Origin: Metridium senile
Lineage: Eukaryota > Cnidaria > Anthozoa > Actiniaria > Metridiidae
NCBI GenBank assembly: GCA_949775045.1
Contig: OX459109.1
Span: 2,714,608 to 2,778,607 of the forward strand
Length of the DNA: 64,000 bases
Reading direction: 5' to 3'
Shown: positions 21,820 to 33,800 of the stretch, piece after piece
How positions within the stretch are numbered: the stretch's first letter is position 1
How the letters are laid out: each line of letters starts with the position of its first letter
Notes under the pieces: generated by a model
Seen by the model: only the letters and a program-made list of their open reading frames with translations
What the model was told of the DNA's origin: nothing
The model's database searches: none
Program-made: the position numbers and the translations under genes

Positions 21820-23525
21820 GAAGAATGTCTTTAAGTCTTTTTAACTCGTGGATCGAAGATCCTCGAGTTATTGGGATGGGACTTTTAAACCGGAAGTGTC
21901 ACTCACTCACTCACTCGCTCACTCACTAGACCGTCAGTGTAAACTTTTGAGCCCCAAGATTTTTGTCAGCGTACCGCCGTATATGCATTACATCATCTTT
22001 CAAACAACCACTCTCCCAATTGGGTTTCCTGTGTAATGACGTAGTCAAGACCACCCCTCCCCACTTTAGGCTCCCTGTAACTTCACACTATGTAGTCTAT
22101 ATATCACTTCAAAATTTATACCCCAAATAAACGCTCTAACGTCCCATGTGGGACACTTCACTATATAATCGCACATAAAGTTATCACCAACAATGAGTGC
22201 ATACTTATTAATAGCGTAAAAATGGAGTAACTTTTCTAATTTAAAGTTTTTAAGCGAAAAAGTTTATATGCGAGAGGTCACTAAATCAGATATTCCTTTG
22301 ATCGCGCATGCTCAAAATGATTGAGGAGTCTAACAATTCAAGAAAAGACACGTAAAAATAACAAAAAACAAACATACTGCATTGTAATTAATTTTTTATG
22401 AATTTCTTTACGTTGAATTTTAAAACGTGCATTCAGACACGGCTTAAAAACGGCTGAGTAGTTCAAAGCACGAGGTATTGCACAAGAAGCGCAAATAACA
22501 CAGGAAGCCCAAGCAAATCGCCATCTTGGATTTGAACCTGAATTTATTTGGATTTCTCGTACTTCAACATCGATTTTCTCTTCCAAATCAGCGTTGGCTT
22601 TGGGTATATTGTTTGCTCAAGACATTATAGAATTGCTAGCTGTTATTTTCTAACGGTTTTACGGAAAGAAGTTTTCTAAAACATGACAATATCAGACCGT
22701 TTTTGATACTCGAGCCAACTCGATCCTCGAATTCTCAGAAAGCAGATTGTTCAGCAAGGTAGATAAAAACAACGACATGAAAGCTGGATTATTCCAATAC
22801 AAACTACCACCAAAGCAAAGAAACAAGTAACTATTATATAATTATACGTTTTTTGATAAATATCAATATTTTCAAAACATAATTCATCTTTTTAACAGTT
22901 AATCTACATGTTAATCTACATGTACAATATCATAAGATTGCCCAGAACGCCTTAAATTGCCTAAAAATTTAAGAGCTTTTTCAAAAAATCGCCTAACATC
23001 GCCAAATATCTCCTTAGAGGTTAGGAACTTTTTGCTAAAATCGCATTAGATCGCCTAATATTAATACGGCGATTTTAGGCCACCGAGTAGGCCTTACAAT
23101 TAAGAGTTATACATCATTTCAAATCTATTATTAATAAAGTTTTATTTGTTTGAAATCAATGCCTTGTCTTTTCAATATGCTAACATTCATTATTTTCATA
23201 TAATATTCAGAAATTTTTTAAATTATATCCTACAAAGTCAACATTAAAAGTGGTCTAAAAACTAAGCACTTTCAAAATGTTCTAACAGTAATCCACGAGT
23301 TCGCCATAGGTGGCCTTTGATTTTTTCTGTAATTGATATTTGTTAGAGCATTGTTTATTATTAATATACGACTAATTTAAAAATCTTCAAAGTTTCACTG
23401 TCTAAACTTGCAAACTTTCAAACGCACTTAGTTAAGATTTTTATATTTATCGTAGCTTAATTTATTAGCTTAATAGCCAGCTCTGTTTTGTACCTAATTA
23501 TTTAATGTATTATTATTATATTTTC
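21820..23525. other. AT-rich intronic DNA without recognised genes
   Basis: An 82-codon minus-strand ORF (22586-22338) has a cysteine-rich centre but no recognisable family; a copy of its ACACAGGAAGCCCAA stretch is near 38010, so it looks repeat-derived. No CTC1 exon was found here. Confidence 0.4.
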
Positions 23526-23529
23526 TTTA

Positions 23530-23868
23530 GAGTGGTTTTCATTAACCCGTGAAACAAAGTGTAATAGGGAAAGAGTAATAAAGTGTATTACTGTGTAATA
23601 GTGCTAGCTATAGAGCGGTTTTCGTATGAGTGGGAAACTGGCCGTAATATTTACCGCACAGTTACGGTACTGTTACTGTAGAATTTTCGAATGTTTTTAT
23701 AGAACTTACGGTACGGTTACGGCTACGGTACGGTACGGTCAGTTTCCCACTCGTACGAAAACCGCTCTATATTGAACAAATGATTATAAAACACAAAGTG
23801 AAAGTGTAATAAAGTGAAATAAAGCATATTACGCTAAAGTGTGTTTCACGGGTTAATGAAAACCACTG
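23530..23868. mobile_element. MITE with TA duplication, itself holding a nested MITE
   Basis: Ends GAGTGGTTTTCATTAACCCG and its complement, flanked by TA. Same family as 31281-31461 and related to 47444-47581, 55778-57350 and 57640-57780. Confidence 0.85.
23611..23769. mobile_element. Nested MITE, 159 bp, TA duplication
   Basis: Ends TAGAGCGGTTTTCGTAYGAG and complement; interior rich in TACGGTACGG. It lies in the 23530-23868 MITE; the intact copy at 31281-31461 gives the empty site (GCTATTGAAC on its minus strand). Confidence 0.85.
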
Positions 23869-24344
23869 TATAAGGGCTCTTGTTGACTGTCTTAATTTAT
23901 ATTTATGCTCACTCTGTTATAATATTTTCATTTTCTGTCATTTTCTGACGCTTGAAAAATGTCGACTTGCACTTATATTAATATTTATTGTGAAAACCTT
24001 AACGAAAACTACAATTATTCTATTTAAATTAGCTATGATAGATAGATAAGTTAGATGAATGCTTTATTAACATATATTACCTTGCAGCTGAAGCTGAATT
24101 GCGTAAATATAAATTATTATAATCATGGTACACTGAATAATAACAGGTAAAAGATGCTTGAATTATACATATTTACAAATATACGTGAGAATATATAAAA
24201 CTGTATAATTTAATTTGTATTGTCATAATGAAGTGTACCTGTTATACTAAAGCTACTTTTATATATATGCTAAACTAGATACCATGTATAACTTTTGTTT
24301 AAGTCAAATAAATAATTTCTTACCAAATCAAGACATCTTTACAG

Positions 24345-24505
24345 TGTAACCGGCCCTCTATAACGAACTCTAAAAAAAACGGAATTCTATCTAAACCGGA
24401 CATATCTTTTGGTCCCAAAATTTCAGATGAAGCTCAAATAAACTGCAGCCCCCGCTAAACCGAACATTTATTTTCGTCTCAGCTGTCCGGTTTAGAGGGG
24501 TTTCG
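24345..24505. mobile_element. MITE-like element, copy 1
   Basis: CCGGCCCTCTATAACGAACT at one side and GTCCGGTTTAGAGGGGTTTC at the other, with GCAGCCCCCGCTAAACCGAA inside. The ends recall pogo/Tigger-type inverted repeats (inference). Confidence 0.5.
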
Positions 24506-24509
24506 CTAT

Positions 24510-24690
24510 TACAAGAAAAAGACATACCATATTTTCAACGATAATTCCACAGTTGATTACTTGAAAAAACGGATTTCTCTCTAAACTGGCCATATCTTTT
24601 GGCAGAACAATTTTGAAATAAAGCCCTGCAGCCCCCGCTAAACCGAACGTTTTTTTAAGTCTCAGCTCTGTACGGTTTAGAGGGGTTTCA
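24510..24690. repeat. Duplicated CTC1 exon-14 end plus MITE-like copy 2
   Basis: 24510-24560 repeats the end of CTC1 exon 14 with its GTATG splice donor (VINCGIIVENM instead of VINCGIIVEKM, minus strand). 24560-24690 repeats the MITE-like element of 24345-24505. Confidence 0.7.
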
Positions 24691-24866
24691 GAAATACCGT
24701 ATGCAATCTTGAAAACAACGCCATTACCATATATGGTATTGTAGGTGAGAAGTAACAAAAGACTTCGATTAGCGCGCGAGATTTTTTTCTTTTTTTTTTT
24801 TACAGGTTGAGATTGCAACAGAACAATAGGCATATCTTTGATACGTATTATAAGAAAAGAACATAC

Positions 24867-27800
24867 CATTTTTTCGACGATAATTCCACAGTTGATTACT
24901 TGATACGCCCATTCGCTTGTTCGGCTCGGCACCTCACCGTTCCCAGTCTGCCAAGGAAGCTCCTTGCTCTTGTCCAATACTAATTGCTTAAGTTCTTCTA
25001 TGGAGTAGATAGTTTGTATGTTGATAGCATCTTTTCTGGTCGGGAAGCATGTGTGTGGATGATCAAAGAATTCTTGGTAGATATTTCGTGGCTGGTGTGG
25101 AAGGGCTAGTTTGGATTTGCACTCGTGGAGTAGTTTTTCGATGATTGATTGATTATCTGGTAATCTGTGATGGCAGACAATGAAGAAAAATAAATGGAAA
25201 AATGAAATCATAAATGGCATGGAATTATGGTAGGGAGGGTAAAGGAAAAGAGGGAGAAAAGTAAAAGCTTGTCAATCAATCAGTGAGATAGGAAGGAAGA
25301 GGGTGGAAGGAAGGAAGGAAGGAAGCAAGGAAGCAAGGAAGCAAGGAAGGAAGGAAGGAAGGAAGGGAGGGAGCGAGCAAGCAAGCAAGTAGGTAAGCAA
25401 GCAAGCAATAAGCGAGCAAGCGAGCAAGCAAGCAAGCAAGGGAAGAGGGAAATAGGAAATATCAGTAGGGAAAATCTGAGCAGAGCTAAGGTTTCCCCAC
25501 CTTTTGTGCCGACTCGATGAATATCCTATTAAAGTGTTTGGCCTGCAAGACAAAACAAAGACACAAAGACTTTAAAACAGGGTTCGTGCTGAGTCAGTAA
25601 ACAAAATCTAAGGAGTTTTCAAGGAGTTTTCAAGGACCAAAAATTAATTTTTAAGCACTTTTTGCGACAGCTTTGATATAAGAAAATTTACGAATTTACG
25701 AAATGATGTTCAATACTAGAATTTTTACTTAACTTTAATTTGCAATACTAGAATTTTTCCCTACTTTAGCTAGAATTAAGGAGTTTTTAAGGAGTTTTTG
25801 CTGATTTTCTAAAATTCAAGGGCTTTTCAAGTGCCCTTAAAAATGTAAATCAAATCTAAGGAGTTTTCAAGGAGTTTAAGGAGTAGCACGAACCATGTTA
25901 AAAGAACAACAACAACAACAACAACAACAACAAAATATACAATTACCAAATGATAGTGCCTCACCTTTCTGTTCTGGAAAACTTGGCCAGCAGTTTCTCA
26001 CACGCATGCGTAAAGCTATCGAATTCAAGAAGAGACATATTCTGTCCGTGCAATGCAAAGGGACTGGTGCTGAAAACTGACGGCTGGAGAAAATTAAAAG
26101 AAATGTAATGACCTGATGATCACAGTTCACAACTACCATGATTATAATAATGATCACGATGATCGTGATATAGATGATAGCGATGGTGATGATGATGATG
26201 ATGATAGCGACGATGATGATGATTATCATGATGATGATGGTAGTTATGATGCTGATAATTGAGATAATGATGATATTGATGATGATAATAATAATAATGA
26301 TGATGATAACAGTGATGATAGTGATGATCGCATTGAAAATTATGAAACAATGTTCTTGATGATGATTATGATAAAAATGATGCTGATGATTGATAATGAT
26401 GATGAAAATGATGTTGATGATTAATAATGTTGATGACAATGTTGATGATTGATAATCATAGCTTGCATACCTTCCAGTCAGAGTCCAATGGAGAGTGTTT
26501 TGTGACACGTAAGGTACTCAAAGTACAGCAACACAGGCCAAGAAAATCCTGATAAAAACAACCATTTAATGACACTCATTACTATTATCATCCCAATCAT
26601 AATCATTATCGTCATCGTCACCATCATCACCATCAACATCATCACCATTGCAAAATCCATCACCACCATCGCCATTACCGTTGCCAAAGCCCTCATCGCC
26701 ATCGCCATCCATATAATATCATATTATACATAAGATTGCATTTGATGAGTACCTTTCCTTTTTTGACAGGATGTACATTGTATAAAGACACTTCAGCACC
26801 GACTCGCATACCGCGACCCATATAAGGACACGGTTGATGGACTGTGTACAACCTGGGAGAAAAGCGAGGTTACAGTGGTATGGGAACGAGGTTGGTTTTG
26901 TACATTAATATTTGGTCTTACCTGACTTTGTTATCAAGTTCATAGCAGCCAACGTGGGGCTGAGGAAAACATCTGGTGATGATACCCTACAATAAACAAA
27001 TATATATTATTCATCAGCCAGTGTGTAAGAGTTTCTGTGTTTTTCTGTCTGTCTGTCTGTTTCTTTGTCTGTCTGTCTGTCTGTCTACCTGTCTGATATC
27101 ATTGATGAAATACTGAGTATAATAAAGTTCATTCATGTATTCCGTCGGCCTGTCTGTCTGCCTTTTCGTCTGTCTGTTTGACTGTCTGTAAACGTTGGTG
27201 AAATACTGTTTATATATATATATTTAGCCTTTCTGTCTGCCCGTCTGTTTTTCCGTCCATCCGTTCGTCCGTCTGTCAGTCCGTAAGTCCGATCGCCTGT
27301 CGCAAGATATCATATAACTTACACTGTAACATATCTTTTTAGGCTGTGCAGGTTTTGGTACAGCTCTACAATGGTCTTGGTCAGCGGCGTGCACCATGGG
27401 TACCTGAGGGTTCCCATCGCTTCCTTTCAAACGTTTTGAAACCAAGTTCTAAAAAACATATATAAACATGACCGTTCAAAATGACTGTTAAAGCAACGTT
27501 TTGACCAGTCAAATTTCAACAGTCCCCTTCCTAGTTTCCTGCACCATCTTAAAAGGTAGCCGGGCCTTCGCTTCTAAGCGAGAAGAACGTTGAGCTTGCA
27601 ATGATAGAGACATTTTAACACCTCGCGAGACAATTATTCGTGTGTCTCTATCATTGTAAGCTCAACGTTCGTCTCGCTTCAATGCAAAAGTCCGGCTACC
27701 TTTCAAGATGGCGCAGGGAACTATGAGGGAGACTGTTCTAGACGGACATTGTCCGATGACCGGCAGTTCTTTTTTTTCGCATATTGATTTTTAAGGAGGA

Positions 27801-30800
27801 AGAAAAATCTCAGAACAGTTAAACCCTTGTGGTATGATAGAGAACAACACGTCAACCAACTAAATTCACAGGTGACAGTATGAACAAGTGGTCAGAGCGT
27901 TTGTCTCACAATCCGATTGTGCCGGTTCGAGACCAGTAGCTGAAACTGTCTTTGTCCTGATTGCGAATAAATGTAGTTCAAATTCAGTTTGTCGACCATG
28001 CCTCTTTGCCAGTTGGGATTCGTATCTTATCTGTAAACTACCGGGTAACGGGTAATAATGTTTCTATGTACCTATAGATGAGCGTAGCGTTTACAGGTGT
28101 TGGTATTGTGATGCTAATTTGCCAACCATTTTAACAATAGATGTTTTGATTTTCTTTGTTTTAATAACAATGGTTGGTTTGCAAAACCATAACAAAATAC
28201 GTCACTGTACGTCCACCCATAATCATGAAATAAAGTCATTCTTAATATAATCACTTACTTGAGCAGGTAAAACATCCTCGTTTGAAACTGGTTTTCTCTT
28301 GCGGACGTTCTTTTCGGGTTCTCCCTGTGAGGAGTAGTCTATAAACTTCGACGTTCTTGTTGTCGCGAGGATCTTACGCTCGTTCCTTGTTTTCTAGAAA
28401 TAGCATACACAAATGAAAATGGAAGAATGAATGAACAAACGAACAAACAAACAAACGGATGGTTAGATGAAGGAAGGAAGGAAGGAAGGAAGGAAGGAAG
28501 GAAGGAAGGAAGGAAGGAAGGAAGGAAGGAGCAAATCATTAAATCAATGAAAGGTGAACGAAGAAAAGGTTAACACATTCAAATCCTCAACAAGTATTCG
28601 TGAAGTAAATAGCCAACTTGATGCCGCGATTTTGGGTAAAAAACAGGGACAGTAGTAAAAAACCAACTGGAAATCTGTTCCAGTGCCCGGCAGACTTGCA
28701 CAGATTTCCAGTCCAAGGACACTGGAAGGGTGTCCCAATTATCTTATAAAACAATAAGATTCCTCCTGAATAGTTCATGATGATTAGAAGTCATTCAAAG
28801 TGTATATGAGCTACCTTATTCATTGTGGTTTCTCTGAGATCAGTAAAGACGTATTCACTTCCCACATGCAAGAATTGAAACCAATGCATGAGCTGGGCTC
28901 CCTGTGGTGGTAAACAAACATCAAGAACGATAAAGGTCAATAAAGATAATGACGACGACGACGACCAAAAACCTCCCCAATCCCCAAGAGCCGCCACGCA
29001 GGCTACATCGCTGATTGGATAGATACACTATATGACGTCATTAATTAGTGAAAAAGATACACTGTAACAATAAGAACACCGCTGATTAGATGGAAAATGA
29101 TTCACTATATAACAACATCTCTGATTGGTTGATGCAATTACCGGATATATTACATTTAATTATATCTAATTGTAATTAACTAAAGACAATATAGAACTAA
29201 ATTAACACTAATTAACCTATGAGATTATGGTTTTCTTCTAACTATGTCCTTATTAATGCAATCGAAGTTTATATAAACCTGGCTTTCAATTTTTGTGTTT
29301 TATTACTGTATATATAATATTAATTAGTCGCATTTAAAGCATCTATATAGCGGCATCGCTGATTGGAGGTAATTAGATACACTATATGACGTCATTAATT
29401 AGTGAAATAAGATACACAGTAACTATAAGAGCACCGCTGATTGGATGGAAAATGATTCATTATATAACAACATCTCTGATTGGAAGTACAATTAGATACA
29501 CTATATGACGTCATTAATTAGTGAAATAAGATACACTGTAATTATAACAACGCCGCTGATTGGATGGAAAATGATTCACTATATAACAACATCGCTGATT
29601 GGAAGTAATTTGATACTCTATATGACGTCATTAATTAGTGATATAAGATACACTGTAACTATAAGAACACAGCTGATTGGATGGAAAATGATTCACTATA
29701 TAACAACATCGCTGATTGGAAGTAATTAGATACACTATATGACGTCATTAATTAGTGATATAAGATACACTGTAACTATAAGAACACCGCTGATTGGATG
29801 GAAAATGATTCACTATATAACAACATCGCTGATTGGAAGTAATTAGATACACTATATGACGTCATTAATTAGTGATATAAGATACACTGTAACTATAAGA
29901 ACACCGCTGATTGGATGGAAAATGATTCATTATATAACAACATCGCTGATTGGAAGTAATTAGATACACTATATGACGTCATTAATTAGTGAAATAAGAT
30001 ACACTGTAACTATAAGAACACTGCTGATTGGACGGAAAATGATTCACTATATAACAACATCGCTGATTGGTCGGTGGAATTATCGGAAAGTTCCACTTTT
30101 AAAGCCGCTAATTTGGAACTGACTAAAAACAATATATAAATAAATTTACCACTAATTGGCCTACGAAGTTAACAACACCGCTGATTGGATGGAAAATGAT
30201 TCACTATATAACAACATCGCTGATTGGTCGGTGTAATTATCGGAAAGTTCCACTTTTAAAGCCGCTAATTTGGAACTGACTAAAAACAAAATATAACTAA
30301 ATTAAACACTAATTAGACTACGAAGTTACGCTATATGTAGCTCTATAGTTAGCTCTGTTCATATTTATGCAATCGAAGTTGATTGGCCATTAAAATAGTT
30401 AACATAAACCATCGCTGTTTGTGTTCATTCATTCCTTCACAGTACATCATATATGAGAGACATTTTCCTCTTTTTGACTGAAAAAAAAAAAATGTACAAA
30501 CACTTGCATAATAACCTAAAGCTCTTTCGTGTAATCCCTCCGATTGGAGTACCAATGGAGCATTTCGAAAATTTCAACTATGATATTTTAGACGTTTTAA
30601 CGTTCATCCGTGAGCTTGAAAAAACCGCACCGATGCCGATCATCGGGCCGCTAAATATCGACCAAATGCTATACCTTCCAAGAAAGAAACCAGCGAAAAC
30701 GACGCTAAAGAAACTAAGCTACACTCCTGTTCTAGGGGATACAGTGATGGCGGACGAAGATTCTGATCCTGAGGTGCAGTTTCTCTGCGGTAAAGCGAGT

Positions 30801-33800
30801 ACTAGTTCGTCGAGTACTGGCGCGAGCTCTGAGGATGAACCAGATGAGGAAGAGAGTAAATGGGACTGCGAGAAAAACCGTAATGGCGAGGCGGGGAAGG
30901 AGCCGGATTATCGGAGTAGTCTCCCGCAGTGGTGCAAAGATGCTATTGTGGATGATCATGAATTTGAAAGGGAAGATAACGAGTTTGATCATCGAGATGA
31001 TTTCATGGCTTGCTCCAACGAAGAGGTTGGTCCTGTCTTTATTCGTGGTTATAGAAACGTACGTAGGTACGTGAAGAATTGAATGATAAGACAATACTGG
31101 GAATCGAACTGGGACCTTGTTATAAAGTAGGTACGTAAAGAATTAAATAACAAGACGACACTTGGAATCGAACTTGGACCTTGTTATACAGTAGGTACGT
31201 GAAGAATTGAATAATAAGACGACACTGGGAATCGAACTTGGACCTTGTTATACAGTAGGTACGTAAAGAATTGAATAATAGATTGGTTTTCATTAACCCG
31301 TGAAACACACTTTAGCGTAATATGCTTTATTACTCTTTATTACACTTTAACTTTAACTTTGTGTTTTATAATCATTTGTTCAATAGCATCTATTACACAT
31401 TAATACACTTTATTACTCTTTCCCTATTACACTTTGTTTCACGGGTTAATGAAAACCACTCTAAGACGACACTTGGAAACGAACTTGGACCTTGTTCATT
31501 CGTAGTCAGTCGTATTACGAGAAAATAAATAAAACAAAACGCTTAACGATTTAGTAAGAGTGTAAATACCCACTCACATCGTAAAATATTCAAAATTTCG
31601 ACTGAATGTGTGATTTTAATGGTCCACGAAATTCAATCTTTCGCGCCGTTTATGCTGGACCATGGGTCTTTAAAGATCTTCTCAATGTATTTAGACACCA
31701 GTGACCTACTTATTGTTGTATTTGAAAGAAAAGATGTTTTTTAAGAGACTTTGATTTAGACCGGCAACAGTCCGGAGTATATTGGAGTTACATGTATTAA
31801 TTAATATGGTCAAGCCCAGTTCAGGGGCCGGTTGTACGTAGCCTGGATAGCGCTATCCACCGGATAAATCCCTATCCAGCGGATAAAATCTATAAAACAA
31901 CTATGAAGTGGATAACTTTTATCCGAGGATATAGCGCTATCCAGGCAACGTGCAACCGGCCCCAGGCGTCGAAATTTTACCGCGTCGAATCCAATTGCCT
32001 TTGAGCCGGCTAGCAGCTAAGAAAACCATATAAGATATCAGGTCTTAAATTGTTTAGTGCCAGGAGACGATGTGTGTTTGGTTTACATAGACGGCTTTCA
32101 TAAATGGCTGCCAATAATTATCATAATTTTTAAATTTGATGTTTTAAGAAAAAGAAAGCTATCATATGATAGACATTCACCATAACAATAACTTGTGAAA
32201 GTTTGAGAAAAAAACGATTAAATTAAGCTATAATAGTTTGAAAAATCAGAAAAACACTAAAACGAGGCATCAAAGTCCTCAGCTGAAAATTACATACAAA
32301 TCTCTACATTCTTCATTGAGTCTTTGGTATTTTAGCCAGAGCATCAAAACTTTCCAAACATGCCTATTTCAGGTGGTTCTTTCATAAGACAGTGCTAAAC
32401 TATTAAAATATATGTTTACTTGAAAAATCATTATCCGATGCATATTATGATATTTATGAAAGTGGTCTATAAATCAGTTGTGTTTAGATAAATGCACATT
32501 ATATCTCAACAATAACCTCCATGAACTTGACGACAATAATGATTATAATAATATTATTAATAACAATTATATAAAGTTCTTGAAAAACGCATCTAACTAC
32601 AAAAATCTCGATGCTTTTGACAAAATAATAAAATATGGCCTCAGTCGTTATATATGCCGCCAAAAAGTGGCCTCTCTTGGCAAGTCAAAGAGAACTACAA
32701 ACCGGGGTTTTATTGCGCGTAGCTGCAATGTGTAGATGCATTCATAGATGCATTCATAGTTAATTGACAAGCGCATTGAGGTGACAATGTGAAATGCGTG
32801 ATATAACTGCCATATTACCTTAGAAATAATAAAAAAATATGTATTCTAAGTAACATCATATCTTTATAGTAACTATATCAACGAGTTAATGACATTAATA
32901 AAACATGGAGAAATTTTGTTTCAGTGTTAACTTTGATTTAGTAGTTACTCTAACTGCCTAGCTGAATATCTCATCCATTCACTAACTGACTGACTGACTG
33001 ACTAACTCACTGACTTACTGAATGGATGAATAAATGAATTAGTTATTGAACGGACCGACTGGCCGACTGGCCGACTGACCGAATTAATGAATGGGTGAAT
33101 GGATGGATGGATGGATGAATGAATGACTAACTGACTAATAATCAATGGATGAATGAATGAATGAATGAATGAATGAATGAATGAATGAATGAATGAATGA
33201 ATGAATGGATGAATGAATGAATGAATGAATGAATAAATGAATGAATGAATGAATGAATGAATGAATGAATGAATGAATGAACGGACGGACGGACGGACGG
33301 ACGGATGGACTGACAAACTGACTGACTTAACATACCTGAATGACAATTGTTGTGCTTATCGAGTTCAATGTACAAGTCAACTCAACAAAGAAGAACGGCT
33401 TTGACTTGAACATGCTGTGAAATGAAACACAAGAGCATATACAGAAGAATATATATATCATTAGAAAGATGGGTACCTGTGAGAAGTATTTAAATCCATA
33501 ATGATGATGATGTTGATGGTCATTATGATGATGATGATGATGATGATGATGAAGATGTTTTGTTTACCTATGAACAGGACTGATTGCTGTTACTTCCCCA
33601 TGTAAATTGAAACATTTTTGTTTCCCAGTGCTGAAAGAATAACAAACGAATGAATGAATGGATGGATGGATGGATGAATGAATGGATAGATGAATGAATG
33701 AATGAATGAATGAATGAATGAATGAATGAATGCATGAATGGATTAATGAAACAATCAATGAATGAATGAATTTGTTAATGAATTAATGGATGGATGGATG

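Larger units (their letters stand above)
1010..24866 (-). other. Giant CTC1 intron 14 hosting nested genes and repeats
   Basis: A 23,857 bp intron is inferred between the donor after VINCGIIVEKM (24866) and the acceptor at 1010. It contains four intronless GPCR genes on both strands, LINE and Crypton remnants, MITEs, a hammerhead hairpin and minisatellites. It rests on the phase match and on the collinearity of both flanks with CTC1. A spliced transcript would confirm it. Confidence 0.7.

Noticed and set aside
22338..22586. 82-codon ORF with cysteine-rich centre as a missing CTC1 exon
   Set aside because: It has no CTC1-like blocks, and part of it recurs near 38010; it is probably repeat-derived.
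25501..25542. Possible 42-bp CTC1 exon (PNTLIGYSSSRHK, minus strand)
   Set aside because: It has usable splice signals, but its phase does not fit the donor of exon 13. Joining exon 13 directly to the acceptor at 25157 (first base 25156) restores phase without it.
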